A DNA stretch of 64,000 nucleotides from Halichondria panicea (lineage: Eukaryota; Porifera; Demospongiae; Suberitida; Halichondriidae), in assembly GCF_963675165.1 (NCBI RefSeq), contig NC_087392.1:3679442-3743441 (forward strand), in the 5' to 3' direction. The stretch's first letter is position 1. Each line of letters begins with the position of its first letter. Both the position numbers and the translations under genes were made by a program. Below the pieces are notes generated by a model that was not told the origin of the DNA, did not search any database, and saw only the letters and a program-made list of their open reading frames with translations. Shown here piece after piece: positions 46,207-59,000 of the stretch.

Positions 46207-49200
46207 CTACTTATGTTTCTTGGCACAGCGCAGAAGGAGGTAGCTTATGGCCCAGCAACCTACAGTCATTCCAATCAAAGCCCCCGTGCTCACCCAGATC
46301 CATTCAAAGTCGGTACGGAAATTGTTGTTGATTAGAACAGCGGTACCATTGACACAGCCATCTTGAGGAAAGCTATATAATTATAGGAGACAAGGGGAGA
46401 AATCAATATCGTATATATATGTATAACTGGAAAATTTGGTGGGTATTATGTTTGGCGAATGAGCCATTTAAACCAACTTGGCGGTTTCTAATTTGGTGTC
46501 TCAGGCGTGGCTACTACAGCAATGACGTTGTGTCCACCGAAAAACTTTCATTTGGCGATCTTCGTAAGATCTTCGGTAAAATTCGCTTTTCCAGTTATAC
46601 AATAATTAACTGGTAATGGAAATAATTAGCTTTCAAGAATTTAATAAGCACCTAAAATTAAAAGCATACACATTATTATAGCTCTATACATACCAAAACA
46701 GTTGCCCACTGATGTTGGTGGGTGTGGCATTGTAGAAAACACCCACAATCTCATTAACGGATAATGACTGGAAGAAAAAGTGTGATTTTAGCAATACACA
46801 AATAATGAATGTACAGCAATGTACAGCTATAGTGATTACCTGCACAATGTATTGGTAGACGCTCAGGTACTCTAGCCAGGAGAGGACGTTGGGCAGTCCA
46901 TCCAGTGACAGTAAACTACTACTAAACAGCTACACAAATAAGAGATTGTGTACAAGCATGAATACATTAATTAATGGATCACTCACGATCATGGCGAGAT
47001 TTATCATAGAGTAGACGACCAATGCGATAGAACGATTCCTTACGACGGAACTGATGGCAAAGGCTATGGATGTCCTGGTAATGGTCCCCAGGGACAACAG
47101 GAGTAGATAGATGAAGAATTTGTCCACTGTTGCCTGGTACCCTGGACAACAATTTAGTTTTTAAAATTTTGGTTTTAACCAAACCATAATCAAGCTACTG
47201 GAAATAATTTGGAGCACACATAATTGAACACTCTGACTCACCAATAATGAAGTATGTTAATACAGCGAGGATGAATGTCGGAATGAGCCTGAGTGGGACG
47301 ATATCAGTGATGATCTTGGAGATAAAGTAGGAGGAGACTCGATAGAAACCACCACCATTTTCGTGACTGCATGATGAAGGGAGATCTAGATTAAAAAGCA
47401 TGTACGTTGTAGACGTTTAAAAGCTTGAAACTATACAAGGCAAATCGATAATGTTGAGACTTGTGTTGCTCAAAATGAATGCATTTGTTGTTGGTCCGCT
47501 TATAATTATATTAACAATGGTGCGCACACACTTAACTTACATAAACAGAGCTCTTGCAGATATAAACAGGTCAAAAGCAGACAGTATCACAAAGTCTTGA
47601 GCCAGTACAATGTAGAAAAACGATCCTGTCCTAAATTTATTATATAACATTTTAAATTATTTCTCTGTGTGAAAGACCAACCTTTGCAAGACGTATAGGT
47701 CCTGTACATCAAAGGTCTGCTGATCAATACGTAATAAATAGATGCCTAACGCTATGGCAACAACAGTCATAACAAGAACCTGAATGAAAGCAAAAGCCAC
47801 TTGCTATCACACTACATATCAGAAGACAAGAGGAACTACCTGAAAGAGCACAGTTGTAGGGTTCCTGAAGTTCGCTATTGTTGATCGAACGGCAAGAACA
47901 CACACCTACATGTAGATGAAAATTTGCAACAATATTCTATCTCTAGTATCACTGACACTAGTACTGTTTCCATGTTATGTAAGTATATACTAATATTCAC
48001 CTGCCAGAAGAAAGTGGCAATTGTGGAGGGCATCCTCCTACAGGACTGGTGGAAAGAGTCGCTGCATCTCTTCCTAGCACTTGGTTCAGACTCAGTGTTG
48101 GCATGTTTCAGACATTTCTCAATGACTTGAGACTCCTCTGACTTCTGGAACTCTTGTATTAGGTTCAGCGTCTCCTTTGGCTTGTGTTTGCGGACCGTCC
48201 TTCTGTGAAGAGCTGTATATGTGTGAGGGGTCAGAGGGTAAGAGTATATATGTATAGTGGTTGTTACTGAGTAGAAGGAGTTAGCAAACTTACAGATAGC
48301 CGAATGTGAGTCGTTGAGAATGTCCAACAAAAAGTCTGCTGGATTTTCCAACTCCTCAAGTCCATAGCCTGAGGTAAGCCATACAATTACAGTCGTGGTA
48401 TGAATGAGCACTTACCAAGTCTACCAAAGTAGTTAACGACGTGACTTGCCTTGCCCTGGTAGATGACGCTGCCCAAAGAGAGAAGAGTGAGACTGTCAAA
48501 CAGTTTGAAGATGGAGTAACGAGGTTGGTGGATGGAGAGGATGACCAGTCGATTGTCCTCCATACACCAACTGCAAGGACAGCGAAACAATTTGTGATAT
48601 CCTCAGCTATGGCCAGCACAGACTATAAACCAACAGTCAGGGGTGCATCAAGAAACCTAGTGAAGGTCTGTACAGCTAGTCAGCTTCAGAGTTGTCAACT
48701 AGTAGATGAAGGGACTTACTCCTGCAGAGTCTGTACTACAGAGACGGCCGTGTGAGCGTCCAGTCCAGTGGTGGGCTCATCCATGAACAATACAACTGGG
48801 TCTATGATCAACTCCATCCCAATCACTGTCCGCCTCCTCTCTCCCCCTGACACCCCTCGGATGAACTCTGTGCCAATCTGAAAGAGGTGGTGGGTACTTA
48901 TACAGTGGTTACTATACGCATATATGGAGCTAATCATTAGAGCAATGCTACCATATAGCTAACCTCGTCCCCACGCCCACTTCACTTCGAAGGAAGAGGG
49001 CCTGGTATCGACTACTTGCGCACGCACTAACTTTACCCCGGTATCTGGGGGCTACAGATAACAACGTAAATGGTCAATAAAACAATGACGTCACAACAAG
49101 AATGGGGGGCTACGGATAACAACGTAAATGGTCAGTAAAACAATGACGTCACAACGAACGGAGAGGATTGAAGGTTTCTAGCCCTATCTGATAGCATGCT

Positions 49201-52200
49201 GATAGCTACCCTTAGCCTGCTATGCTATCAAAGACTGGACTGCCTGCAACAGTGTGGATGACCACAATCTAAACAGAGTGAAAGCCGACAACTAGTCTAT
49301 AGATGGGCGTGGTCCGTCCATCTATAGATAGATGGATAGATGGACGGACCACGCCCATCTAACGCTAACCTGGTGAAAGTTTACATGTAGACTACCTATA
49401 GCAGGTAATTTTCATTGGGTAAAATATTCGTTATTTTCGTGGGCAAGCTGACCTACACGAAATTTTAACGTAGGCGTGGCTTACCGGAACGTAGGAATGC
49501 AGTGCAGGCAACGAGACTAAACGAAATTTTTACTCACGAAAACTACCGCTTCTCGAGTTAAAGAGCTGCTGCAACAAACCTACATGTAGTTAGCTATAAA
49601 ATTAACTCTGAAATTGTCTGTAGATTAATGAGTCAGGATATTTTTTTGATTCAATGCATGCACAAAACAGTCAGTAAAAGCGTTCTACTCAAGAGAGAGG
49701 CCTGCACATGAGCGGGTGATTTCCAGGTGGTCAAAACATTCGTTGGCAATACGTAGTCAATTCATAGGTTATATTTTTGGCTGCGTGTGCCCTATAGGTA
49801 AAGCTGGTTAATGATCGCTTCATTCATTAGTAAATATTCGTGATCAGAGATTCAACTATAAAAACTACAAAATGTTTGCCCACTACCAATATACAGTACT
49901 ACCAAACAAACCCAAACATGCAGTCCAAGCTTACTGTAGAGTCTGCACAGGTGATGAGGCCCAGCTGATGGATAATGTGTTGCACCCTCTGTGACCTCTC
50001 CTTGTTAGTAATATCCCGAGGCAATCGCAGAGCAGCAGAGAACTGGAGATTCTCTCTCACTGTCAAAATACCTTCCAAAATGTCCTCCTAGGGAATAATG
50101 AGAGATGGTGAATCAAGAGTGAAGGGTGGTCTATTCAGCTCAGCCCCTATGGTTGTACACAGCTACTGCAGACCTATATACCTGCACGACATAGCCAGTT
50201 CTTAAGTTAAAATCGCCAGGCAAATGCTCTCCATTGAGCAGAACAGAGCCTGTGATTGTCTGTGAGAGTCCAGAGGTGCCCTTACGCTTGGCTAGGATGT
50301 CCAGTAAACTGCACAGTGGATAATGAAAATCAAAAATACAAATTATATGCATCAACTTACGTTGTCTTTCCACCTCCCGTGGGTCCCATAATGGCGTTGA
50401 TCCCAGGAACCATCACTCCACTGCACCAAGCACAAACACATCTTATGCCACACAATAAGTGCTATTGGTGTAAACGCCTTACACACATAAGAAGTCTTGG
50501 AAGGTGAAAAGCTTTACCCGGACCCATGGAGCAACACAATATAATAAGCAATCAAGAGCCTGTCACATAATTATTAGCACCAGCTAGCTATATATAGTCC
50601 AACCCTATCAGAGAGTGTACTCAGCTCACCTGACATTGCTTAGGATGGTCTTGGTGGTCCAGTGGCACTTGTTGAATCCCCTCACCGAGTAGGACACATT
50701 CTGGAAGGTCATGGCATGCTCACTGCTTATCTCTGGACAGGACTGCTCGGGGGAGAGGGTGTGGTCTTCAAAGGGGGGGTGCTCTGAGCACTCAATGACT
50801 TGGACGTCCTCTGACAGACTAATAGCACTACGAATGGACATACTAGGATCCACCACCCCATCGACTGACTCTTCACAAAATACTGTCACAGAGGACGTCT
50901 GTACATGGGTGTGAAATACTCAACCATGCATTGCTCAATTTATAATTATCGCACACATTAAGAGTTTGTGGAAATCTGCTTGTTTGTCCTGCCAGACCAC
51001 TATCTCGATATGTCTATGTCCAGCTTAAATATACAAATCAAATACGAAGTTCATATACAGTATTATAGCCTATTGGCGACCACAATCAACGACTTTATGG
51101 AGAGTACAAGTTGATATCGATATCGTACCAAGATGTGGTAGCAATATCTCAAGGAGACGATTTCCACCTAAAGCACCACCTACCGCCCTGAACTTCATCC
51201 TTTTATAAGATACGTACTGCATTTTGAATTTACTGTGGTTATTTGCCGTATCAAATTAAGGTATGAATAAATAAGTGGTGCAAGCTGCACTGTGCTAATG
51301 CCTCTCGCCGTTGAAACTATTAGAAGAGGTGAACAGGTGAACAGGTATAATTATTGTTGGTGTCAGAATTTTACATTAACAGGTCATACCCTTATTGACA
51401 CGTTACCACCGACATTAATGTGCATGCACTGCATGTCACACTACAGGTTTCAGCATGTATAAACCTCATCATGTATAATTATGTAGTACCGTAGTGCTAG
51501 AAATGTATGCGTGATACAAAACTATTTATGCAATACTTGCATAACTTTATATCGCACAATTTACTATTTTCTACTGTTTTGATGACATCACAAGCTGCTA
51601 ACCACAAATCGATGACACTCAAATTAACCACGTAAGTGGGCGTACAATAACTGTACGTCCACTTTTAATTACGTTTGTGGTTGATTAAAGCATCATTGGT
51701 TTGTGGTTTGCAGCTGCTGATGTCATCAAAACAGTAGCAAATAGTAAATTATGTAGCTTTTCAGTGTTATCTCAGCAATGGAATAAGCATATAGGATGTT
51801 CTTGGTATCAAAATGTAGCCCATTTATCTGTAAACTTACTACAGAAATTTGAAAGCTAAGCTATTAATTTTTCAAAAGTTATTACTCTAACCAAAAGTGT
51901 ACCTAAAAACCGGTAAATCTTGAATTATAGACACTGTGAGCATATGTAAGACCCATAAAGGGATGATCAGGATACCTAAACCATTAAACTATTGTGTGAT
52001 AAAAGTCTAAGACCTTAGCTGTTTAAAGTTAGTGTTTTATTACTCTAACCGATTACCCACTATAACAATTTGCTGTTGTTCTATTAATCACCACAAACCC
52101 ACCATCTTATGTTTCCATGGAAACATTTTTGGATATGTTGTAGTTCAGTCATTCATCTACACACGGGTATCAACACCATTTCTTAGAAATGCTCCAATCA

Positions 52201-52677
52201 AAAGATATTTACATTTAAGTTCAACTACTCACACATTTGTGGTATTCTACTCTCTAGACTAAATGAACTGTATATAATTATAACAACATAGCGACAGGTA
52301 TTCACTATAAGGCCACTCAGAGTGATACTCTGGTTTCTGGCCAGGAATAATTGCATATGCGGGCAGACGGCTTTTGTCATTATGGTATTATTGGTTTCAC
52401 GGCGTTATGAATCTCATTTTTTGCAAATGAATTTCGTTTGCTCCTGGAACACTATTTTGTGCACATGGACTATTGTGTGAATGCTAGTAGAAATAATATG
52501 ATGCCAGGGTGGACCAGACACCAGAGTAATACTGGGGGGTTGCAATGCCAATACAAACCATAGATGTACCTTTTTTTTGGTTCCACTGCTCTTGAGAATG
52601 GACCTGGTTGTTGTGCAGGGGATTTCCTCCATCACAATATCTCCAGTATGTATGTGTGCCGTCTGACTCTCATCCAT
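46207..52677 (-). CDS. ABCG2: ABCG2-like half-transporter, copy A
   Basis: ABCG half-transporters dimerise to export lipids and xenobiotics with ATP. Seventeen exons in phase, 2181 nt, 726 aa: 52677-52570, 50898-50630, 50420-50361, 50308-50182, 50087-49935, 48877-48720, 48570-48416, 48368-48294, 48212-48001, 47905-47840, 47779-47682, 47630-47541, 47366-47242, 47141-46987, 46929-46840, 46767-46694 and 46372-46207. The order is nucleotide-binding domain first, then six spans, as in ABCG. Walker A GPTGGGKTT (about 138-146), signature VSGGERRR (248-255), Walker B VVLFMDEPTTGLD, H-loop SIHQPR. Membrane part includes HENGGGFYRVSSYF. Substrate unknown. Intron 5 carries two TGACGTCA motifs. Confidence 0.93.
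49047..49155. repeat. 58-bp direct duplication carrying two CRE motifs
   Basis: Two copies of a unit from GGGGGCTAC to GACGTCACAAC (49047-49097 and 49105-49155) each contain a perfect TGACGTCA (49086-49093 and 49144-49151). They lie in intron 5 of ABCG copy A. Whether they bind CREB/ATF is not shown. Confidence 0.75.
49300..49361. repeat. Perfect hairpin, 26-bp arms
   Basis: TAGATGGGCGTGGTCCGTCC (start of the left arm, 49300-49325) is fully complementary to 49336-49361, with a 10-nt loop. In ABCG-A intron 5. Confidence 0.85.
51543..51760. repeat. Long imperfect palindrome, probable MITE
   Basis: Arms containing TTTACTATTTTCTACTGTTTT, GATGACATCA and AACCACAAA mirror each other around a centre near 51655 (GTACAATAACTGTAC). 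It lies in intron 1 of ABCG copy A. Confidence 0.65.
52040..52260. mobile_element. Partial third copy of the mariner-like family
   Basis: It shares TTTCCATGGAAACA, a TTTTGGATAT-type stretch, TTTCTTAGAAATG and TGTGGTATTCTACTCTCTAGA with the copies at 20972-21668 and 9060-9713. It is in intron 1 of ABCG copy A, upstream of both ABCG starts. Confidence 0.5.
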
Positions 52678-52832
52678 GGCTTGCTTTGTGTGCACCACAC
52701 CTTTGCCGGTTTTCTTAAGTAGATCTATAGGTATAATTATAGTCTAATTAGCTAGATATATGCGGTTAGACTAATTGGAATCAGATCAACACTTGCAGTA
52801 GTCTATACAAGACACAATAATAAAAAGCAGAA
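52678..52832. promoter_or_regulatory. Bidirectional promoter of the ABCG pair
   Basis: 155 bp between the two divergent start codons. It includes a short inverted pair (TAGTCTAATTAGCTAG / TTAGACTAATTGG). No CACGTG or clear TATA box. Shared control of both copies is inferred. Confidence 0.5.
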
Positions 52833-53002
52833 ATGGAGAGCGTCCGCCTAGACAATGAAGGTTGGCCGCTAGATGACATTCCCTACACATCAAACCCTAC
52901 ATCACCGACCAAGTCCATTCTCAAGAACAGCACCTCCAAGGTAGCTAGCCTACCGAAACCTGCATGCCATTTTTTCTTGTACGAGTTTGTAGTTTCTACG
53001 AT

Positions 53003-53033
<31 letters not shown>

Positions 53034-56000
53034 AGAAATTTTTATGCAAAACCAAGGTGTGCATAAGGGTAGATCAGGTAGCTCAGATGGCTAGTGTGAA
53101 GACTTCCCCTGGACAACACAAAAACAGAGAAATAAAACAGGAGCTACGGCTAATTATAATAATTATTACACAAAAAGCTACTGAGGTTCGATTTAAATGA
53201 TGAATCAGAGGAGCTGTTGATAACTTCTGGTGGTAAAGAATTCCATTTTGGTATTACATCCAGAAAAAAGGAATGTTTGTGGGATGAGGTGCCCACATGT
53301 GGTATAAAGAGTATTTGGCTGTGCGGATGACGGGGGGAAGGGGATGGGTGGGGTGAGAAGACAGAGGGAGGAATACAGGATTTGTTGTTGATGATTTTGA
53401 AGCATACTTTAAGTTTTTGGATATTCCTGCGGTCTTTAAGAGATTTGAGTTGGAGTTTGTTAAGTAGAGAAGTATAGTCAGATTTCCATTCTTTGGTTAT
53501 GATTTTGCAGGCAAATGATTGGGTGTTCTCCAGTTTCTTGGTGAGTGTTGATTGATGGGGGTCCCATACTGCGGCGCAGTATTCAAGTTTGGGTAGTACA
53601 GTGCTCCTGTAAATTGTATGCTTTGATTGCTGTGATGCATCTTTTAACTTCCTGTGGAGCAATCCCAGTTGTTGTTTGGATGTCCTCACAGTGTTGGTAA
53701 TGTGCTCAGACCAGGACAGATTCTTAGAGATGGTGACGCCGAGGTACTTGAAACATTCCACAATGGGGATTTGCTGGTTTGAAATAGAGAGGGTGAGTGG
53801 GATCGCATTCATAGATCTTGTGATGGGTAGAACATTGGTTTTTTTGTTGTTTAGAAGGAGACCATGTTGTATAGTCCAGTTGTGAACTGCATTAATATCC
53901 TGCTGGAGCTGAGTGAGATCGTTATCTGAAATTACTGGCCTGTAAAGGAGGATGTCATCAGCATATAGGATTAGCTTGGTTCCGGGGCAGAGCTTTATTT
54001 CATTCAGCGAGTCCATGAATATAATGAACAGTAGGGGTCCCAGAATAGAGCCTTGAGGGACTCCAGGCTCTATTCTGGGACCCATTATTTATATTATAGA
54101 TAAAAACAATGGGTATGACGAATCCAAGAGCTCTTATGATGGCAAACTACTTAGATCTATATTATATCTACAGACGTTTGTTTTTATAGACAAGTGTGCG
54201 TGTATGATATCAAGAGCTCTTGTATTTAATATACAGACGTCCTCTGTGACAGTGTTTTGTGAAGAGTCAGTCGATGGGGTGGTGGATCCTAATATGTCCA
54301 TTCGTAGTGCTGTTAGTCTGTCAGAGGACGTCCAAGTCATTGAGTGCTCAGAGCACCCCCCCTCTCCCGAGCAGTCCTGTCCAGAGATAAGCAGTGAGCA
54401 TGCCATGACCTTTCAGAATGTGTCCTACTCAGTGAGGGGATTCAACAAGTGCCACTGGACCACCAAAACCATCCTAACCAATGTCAGGTGAGCTGAGTAG
54501 ACACTCTGATAGGGTTGGACTATAATCATAATTATAGCGAACTAATAATTATATGACAGGCTCTTGATATTGGTAGGCATTTACTCCAATAGCTAAATGG
54601 ATCACTTATTGCGTGACATAAGATGTGTTTGTGCTTGGTGCAGTGGAGTGATGGTTCCTGGGATCAACGCCATTATGGGACCCACGGGAGGTGGAAAGAC
54701 AACGTGCGTATTTTTGATGTTCATTATCCACTGCACAGTAAAAACACATTTGTTACAGTAACATACAACATGTTAAATAATAGAAATGACATACATTTCT
54801 GTCATTTTAACACTAAAGGGAAAATATGTGTTTTTGCTGTGTGTGCAGTTTACTAGACGTCCTAGCCAAGCGTAAAGGCACCTCTGGACTCTCACAGACA
54901 ATCACAGGTTCTGTTCTGCTCAATGGAGAGCATTTGCCCAGCGACTTTAACTTGAGAACTGGCTATGTCGTGCAGGTAGGTCTATAGGGGCTGAGCTGAA
55001 TAGACCCTTCACTTCACTATCTCTCATTATTCCCTAGGAGGACATTCTGGAAGGAATTCTGACAGTGAGAGAGAATCTCCAGTTCTCTGCTGCTCTGCGA
55101 TTGCCTCGAGATATTACTAACAGAGAGAGGTCACAGCGGGTGCAACACATTATCCAACAGCTGGGCCTCATCACCTGTGCAGACTCTACAGTAAGCTCGG
55201 ACTGTTGGTAGCATTGCTCTAATTATCATAGCTCCATATAATATATAGTAGCCACTGTACCCACCACCTCCTTTAGATTGGCACAGAGTTCATCCGAGGG
55301 GTGTCAGGGGGAGAGAGGAGGCGTACAGTGATTGGGATGGAGCTGATCATAGACCCAGTTGTATTGTTCATGGATGAGCCCACCACTGGACTGGATGCTC
55401 ACACGGCCGTCTCTGTAGTGCAGACTCTGCAGGAGTAAGTCCCTTCATACACTATACATGTAGTTGACAACTCTAAAGCTGTCTAGCTACATGTATAGAC
55501 CTTAATTAGTTGCTTCTTGATCCATCCCTGGCCATAGCTGAGGATCACAGAGTGTGTTAATAGTCCTATTCGTTTACATGTAAGAGCCTGGAATTTTGAT
55601 TGCTTTTTGAACGCCCACTAACTACTTCTTGTATAGCGTCTGCAGTAAATTGTGCTGAGCTGGCACACCCTTTTACATTGAAGCAAAAGTTCATTGAAGT
55701 CATTGTAAAATAAAAGCACCGCATGTGCTGATGCCTCGGTGTAGATGCCAAACCTACATAACATGAAGCTACTAATAGCTTATACACATGATGAACATTT
55801 TTTCAATTTGCTGCATGCAAACTTAAAGAGTGGGTAATGATAGACCATGATTGTTGTTAAAAACGATCGAGTTCAAGTCTGCTGGCTGCAGAGCCTTGCA
55901 GCTCTCTTCTCACTCTTGCAGCTACCAATAGCTAGCGTTCTAGTGCAGAGCTAACTACTAAGTAGAGTAGCAACACTCGGTAAACAAGTTTGGCTACGTG

Positions 56001-59000
56001 CTCTTCTGAAAGGCTGCAATGGCATTCCAAGTAAGCAAAACCAGGCATAACTCGAGAACGAAGTATTATTTTGCAAATCCACGAATTAAAATCCAAGAAA
56101 ACATGACTAGAAGCCTATAGAAACTCTTACTTGCATTTCATCGATCCTTGAGCAGCTGTAGCAGTCTACACACACACACACAAACACACACAAACACACT
56201 ACCGTATACCTCGCTTGCGCATGCGCACCGAAGCATAATCAATGCGTTTTTGCAGCCTCTGCATTCTGCAATGCATGCACTATTAGAAAGGAAGTTTGTG
56301 AAATAATTATTGAAATAAGAGCTACACAATGGTTGTCAACTGTCAGTGAGCTAGCTAGTCTTGAATATACCTACTATATACACAATAAGTGCAGTAGTAG
56401 TAGATCTAAGAGGTAAACTAATGCTCAAGGATGGTGGAACATCTCCTCTACACAATTATTCAGATGCCTACTATCAGGAGTACTGCTACTATATGTATAT
56501 ATTTATAAGGTGTTCCATCATCTTTGAGCATTAGATTACCTCTTAGATCTACTACTACTGCAGTTACTGTGTATATAGTAAGTAGGTATTTTCAAGACCA
56601 GCTACCGTAATTGATGTAATTACAGCGCCAGAAAAAATTAATTCCTCTTCTGAGTGGCGCATCTTTAGAACACAAAAAAATTGCGTTCAGCCCAAGCTGG
56701 CACCTAAATTATGGTGGCGCTTATCAACAGCTAGTATTGAATTTGTAGAGAAAATGGGCGTGGTCTAGCTCAGTTTCACTTGCTAAGCTGCATCGTTGAG
56801 AGTAGTCTCGAATACCAGCCGGTTCTCATTGTAGTGTGGGAGAGAGAGAACCGTCTGGTTACTCTGGGCAGAACGTTCTGTCAGTCAGGAATGTAATCAT
56901 CCTGTTTAACCACGTGGATAATAACCCACAATTTAGTGAGCACTACTGTTATATTCTTGAAAGCTATCTTACATTCTTGTGGGTAAGCTTCAATGAATAT
57001 ACTCTTCTTGCGGGTAAGGCTTCAATGAATATACTCTACCAACATTCCGTCCGAGGACAGAAAAGTATGCCCAGAGCAACCAGACGGTTCTCTCCCTCCC
57101 ACGCTACAATGAGGACCGGCTGGTATTCGAGACTACGTTGAGAGCTGAGTGACTTGTGAGAACAACATTAATTGACTGTAGCTATGGGTTAGACGAAGTG
57201 ATGGAAGTCAAAGATGCAGGATGATTGTCTTGATGTCTCAAACAAACCTTTTTATAAGCGCCAGAAAAAAATAAATCCATCAACGGTTGGCACTTTTTTA
57301 GGACCTAAAAATTATTCTGATGCTGACGTGGCACTTAAATTATGGTGGCGCTGTAATTACATCAATTACGGTAGCTCACTGACAGTTGACAAACACTCTC
57401 TGGGACAAAAACCATTGTGTATCTCTTACTTCAATATTTCACAAACTTCTTTTCTTTAGATAATAGCACATGCATTGCAGAATGCGGAGGCTGCAAAAAC
57501 GCATTGATTTTACAATGATAAAAGGGTGTGTCAGCTCAGCACAATTTTACTGCGGAAGCTATATACAGGAAGTAGTTAGTGGGCGTTCAAAAAGCAATCA
57601 AAATTCCAGGCTCTTAAACGAATAGGACTATTAATTATTGTCCCTGCAGTTGGTGTATGGAGGACAATCGACTGGTCATCCTCTCCATCCACCAACCTCG
57701 TTACTCCATCTTCAAACTGTTTGACAGTCTCACTCTTCTCTCTCTGGGCAGCGTCATCTACCAGGGCAAGGCAAGTCACGTCGTCAAATACTTCGGTAGA
57801 CTTGGTAAGTGCTCATTCATACCACGATTGTAATTGTATTGCTTGCCTCAGGGTACGGACTTGAAGAGATGGAAAATCCAGCGGACTTTTTGTTGGACAT
57901 TCTCAACGACTCACAATCGGCTATTTGTAAGTTGCTAACTCTTTGTGCTCATAACAATCACTATACATACTAGCCTCAATTCCAGGCCGCGAGGAGAAAG
58001 GCGGCCTGGTATACCTTGTATGCGCATGCACGAAATAATTGACAATTTCATCATACAAATTGTAAAAAAACGGACAAAGTTACAAAAGGGAAGAATACGT
58101 ATGACAATGTGACCACAATGGCAGCTTTCAGAGACACTAATCAAAGTAGAATAATTATGCTGCAGCAGTGTTGCTTCTTCTAGCTCTGTTTATCAAAGAG
58201 ACAGTTCAAGAAAGCCTCCCAGACAGCTAGAGCTGCCAGCTAGGAAGAGTGGTGGACTCTTTAATACATCAGTAGATCTTGAGTGAATAACTTTCTGAGT
58301 GTCGAGTTAAAGCTTATTAAAAGCTTTCAGGAGTAATCATTAGCTTCTTTATCTTCAGCAATGACTTCCTGTCGAACATAAAGGCAAGATTTAGTAGCAG
58401 AAGACTTGCCTGGTCCATATTACCACAGCCTCATCAGGGGACCCACAGGAACACATCATGCCTTTCTTACAACATCTGTAGCCTTACAGTGTAGGGTGTC
58501 CTTAAGTAGAGACTTGGCTTGATACAATAAAGGGCGTAAGAACTCAGTCATCTTTGCACAATACTTCTATGTAACGGACTGTAAAATATAAATAGTATAC
58601 GGTTTATTTTACTGACAGTATCCACAAATACACGGATTACCCCCTTTTTGGGGTATACTCTTACCCTCTGACCCCTTACACACACACAGCTCTTCACAGA
58701 AGAACGGTCCGCAAACACAAGCCAAAGGAGACGCTGGACCTAATACAAGAGTTCCAGAAGTCAGAGGAATCTCAACTCATTGAGAAATGTCTGGAACATG
58801 CCAACACTGAGTCTGAACCAAGTGCTAGGAAGAGATGCAGCGACTCTCTCCACCTGTCCTGTAGGAAGATGCCCTCCACAATCGCCACTTTCCTCTGGCA
58901 GGTGAATATCAGTACAGCCTCACTATACTTACTTAACCATGGCAACTGTATCAATGTTACTGGATAGCAATTATAAAAAAATGAGTGTATTTCATTACAT

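Larger units (their letters stand above)
55561..57630. mobile_element. 2.07-kb foldback element flanked by TTAA
   Basis: The ends TAGTCCTATTCGTTTAC and its reverse complement (CGAATAGGACTA) are flanked by TTAA at 55557-55560 and 57631-57634. Long arms pair right through: 55561-55690 with 57520-57630, 56236-56352 with 57368-57511, and 56611-56720 with 57260-57370. The left arm is broken by two later insertions (about 55710-56231 and 56353-56608). Copy A has a 149-bp intron at the same place. No transposase seen. Confidence 0.75.
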
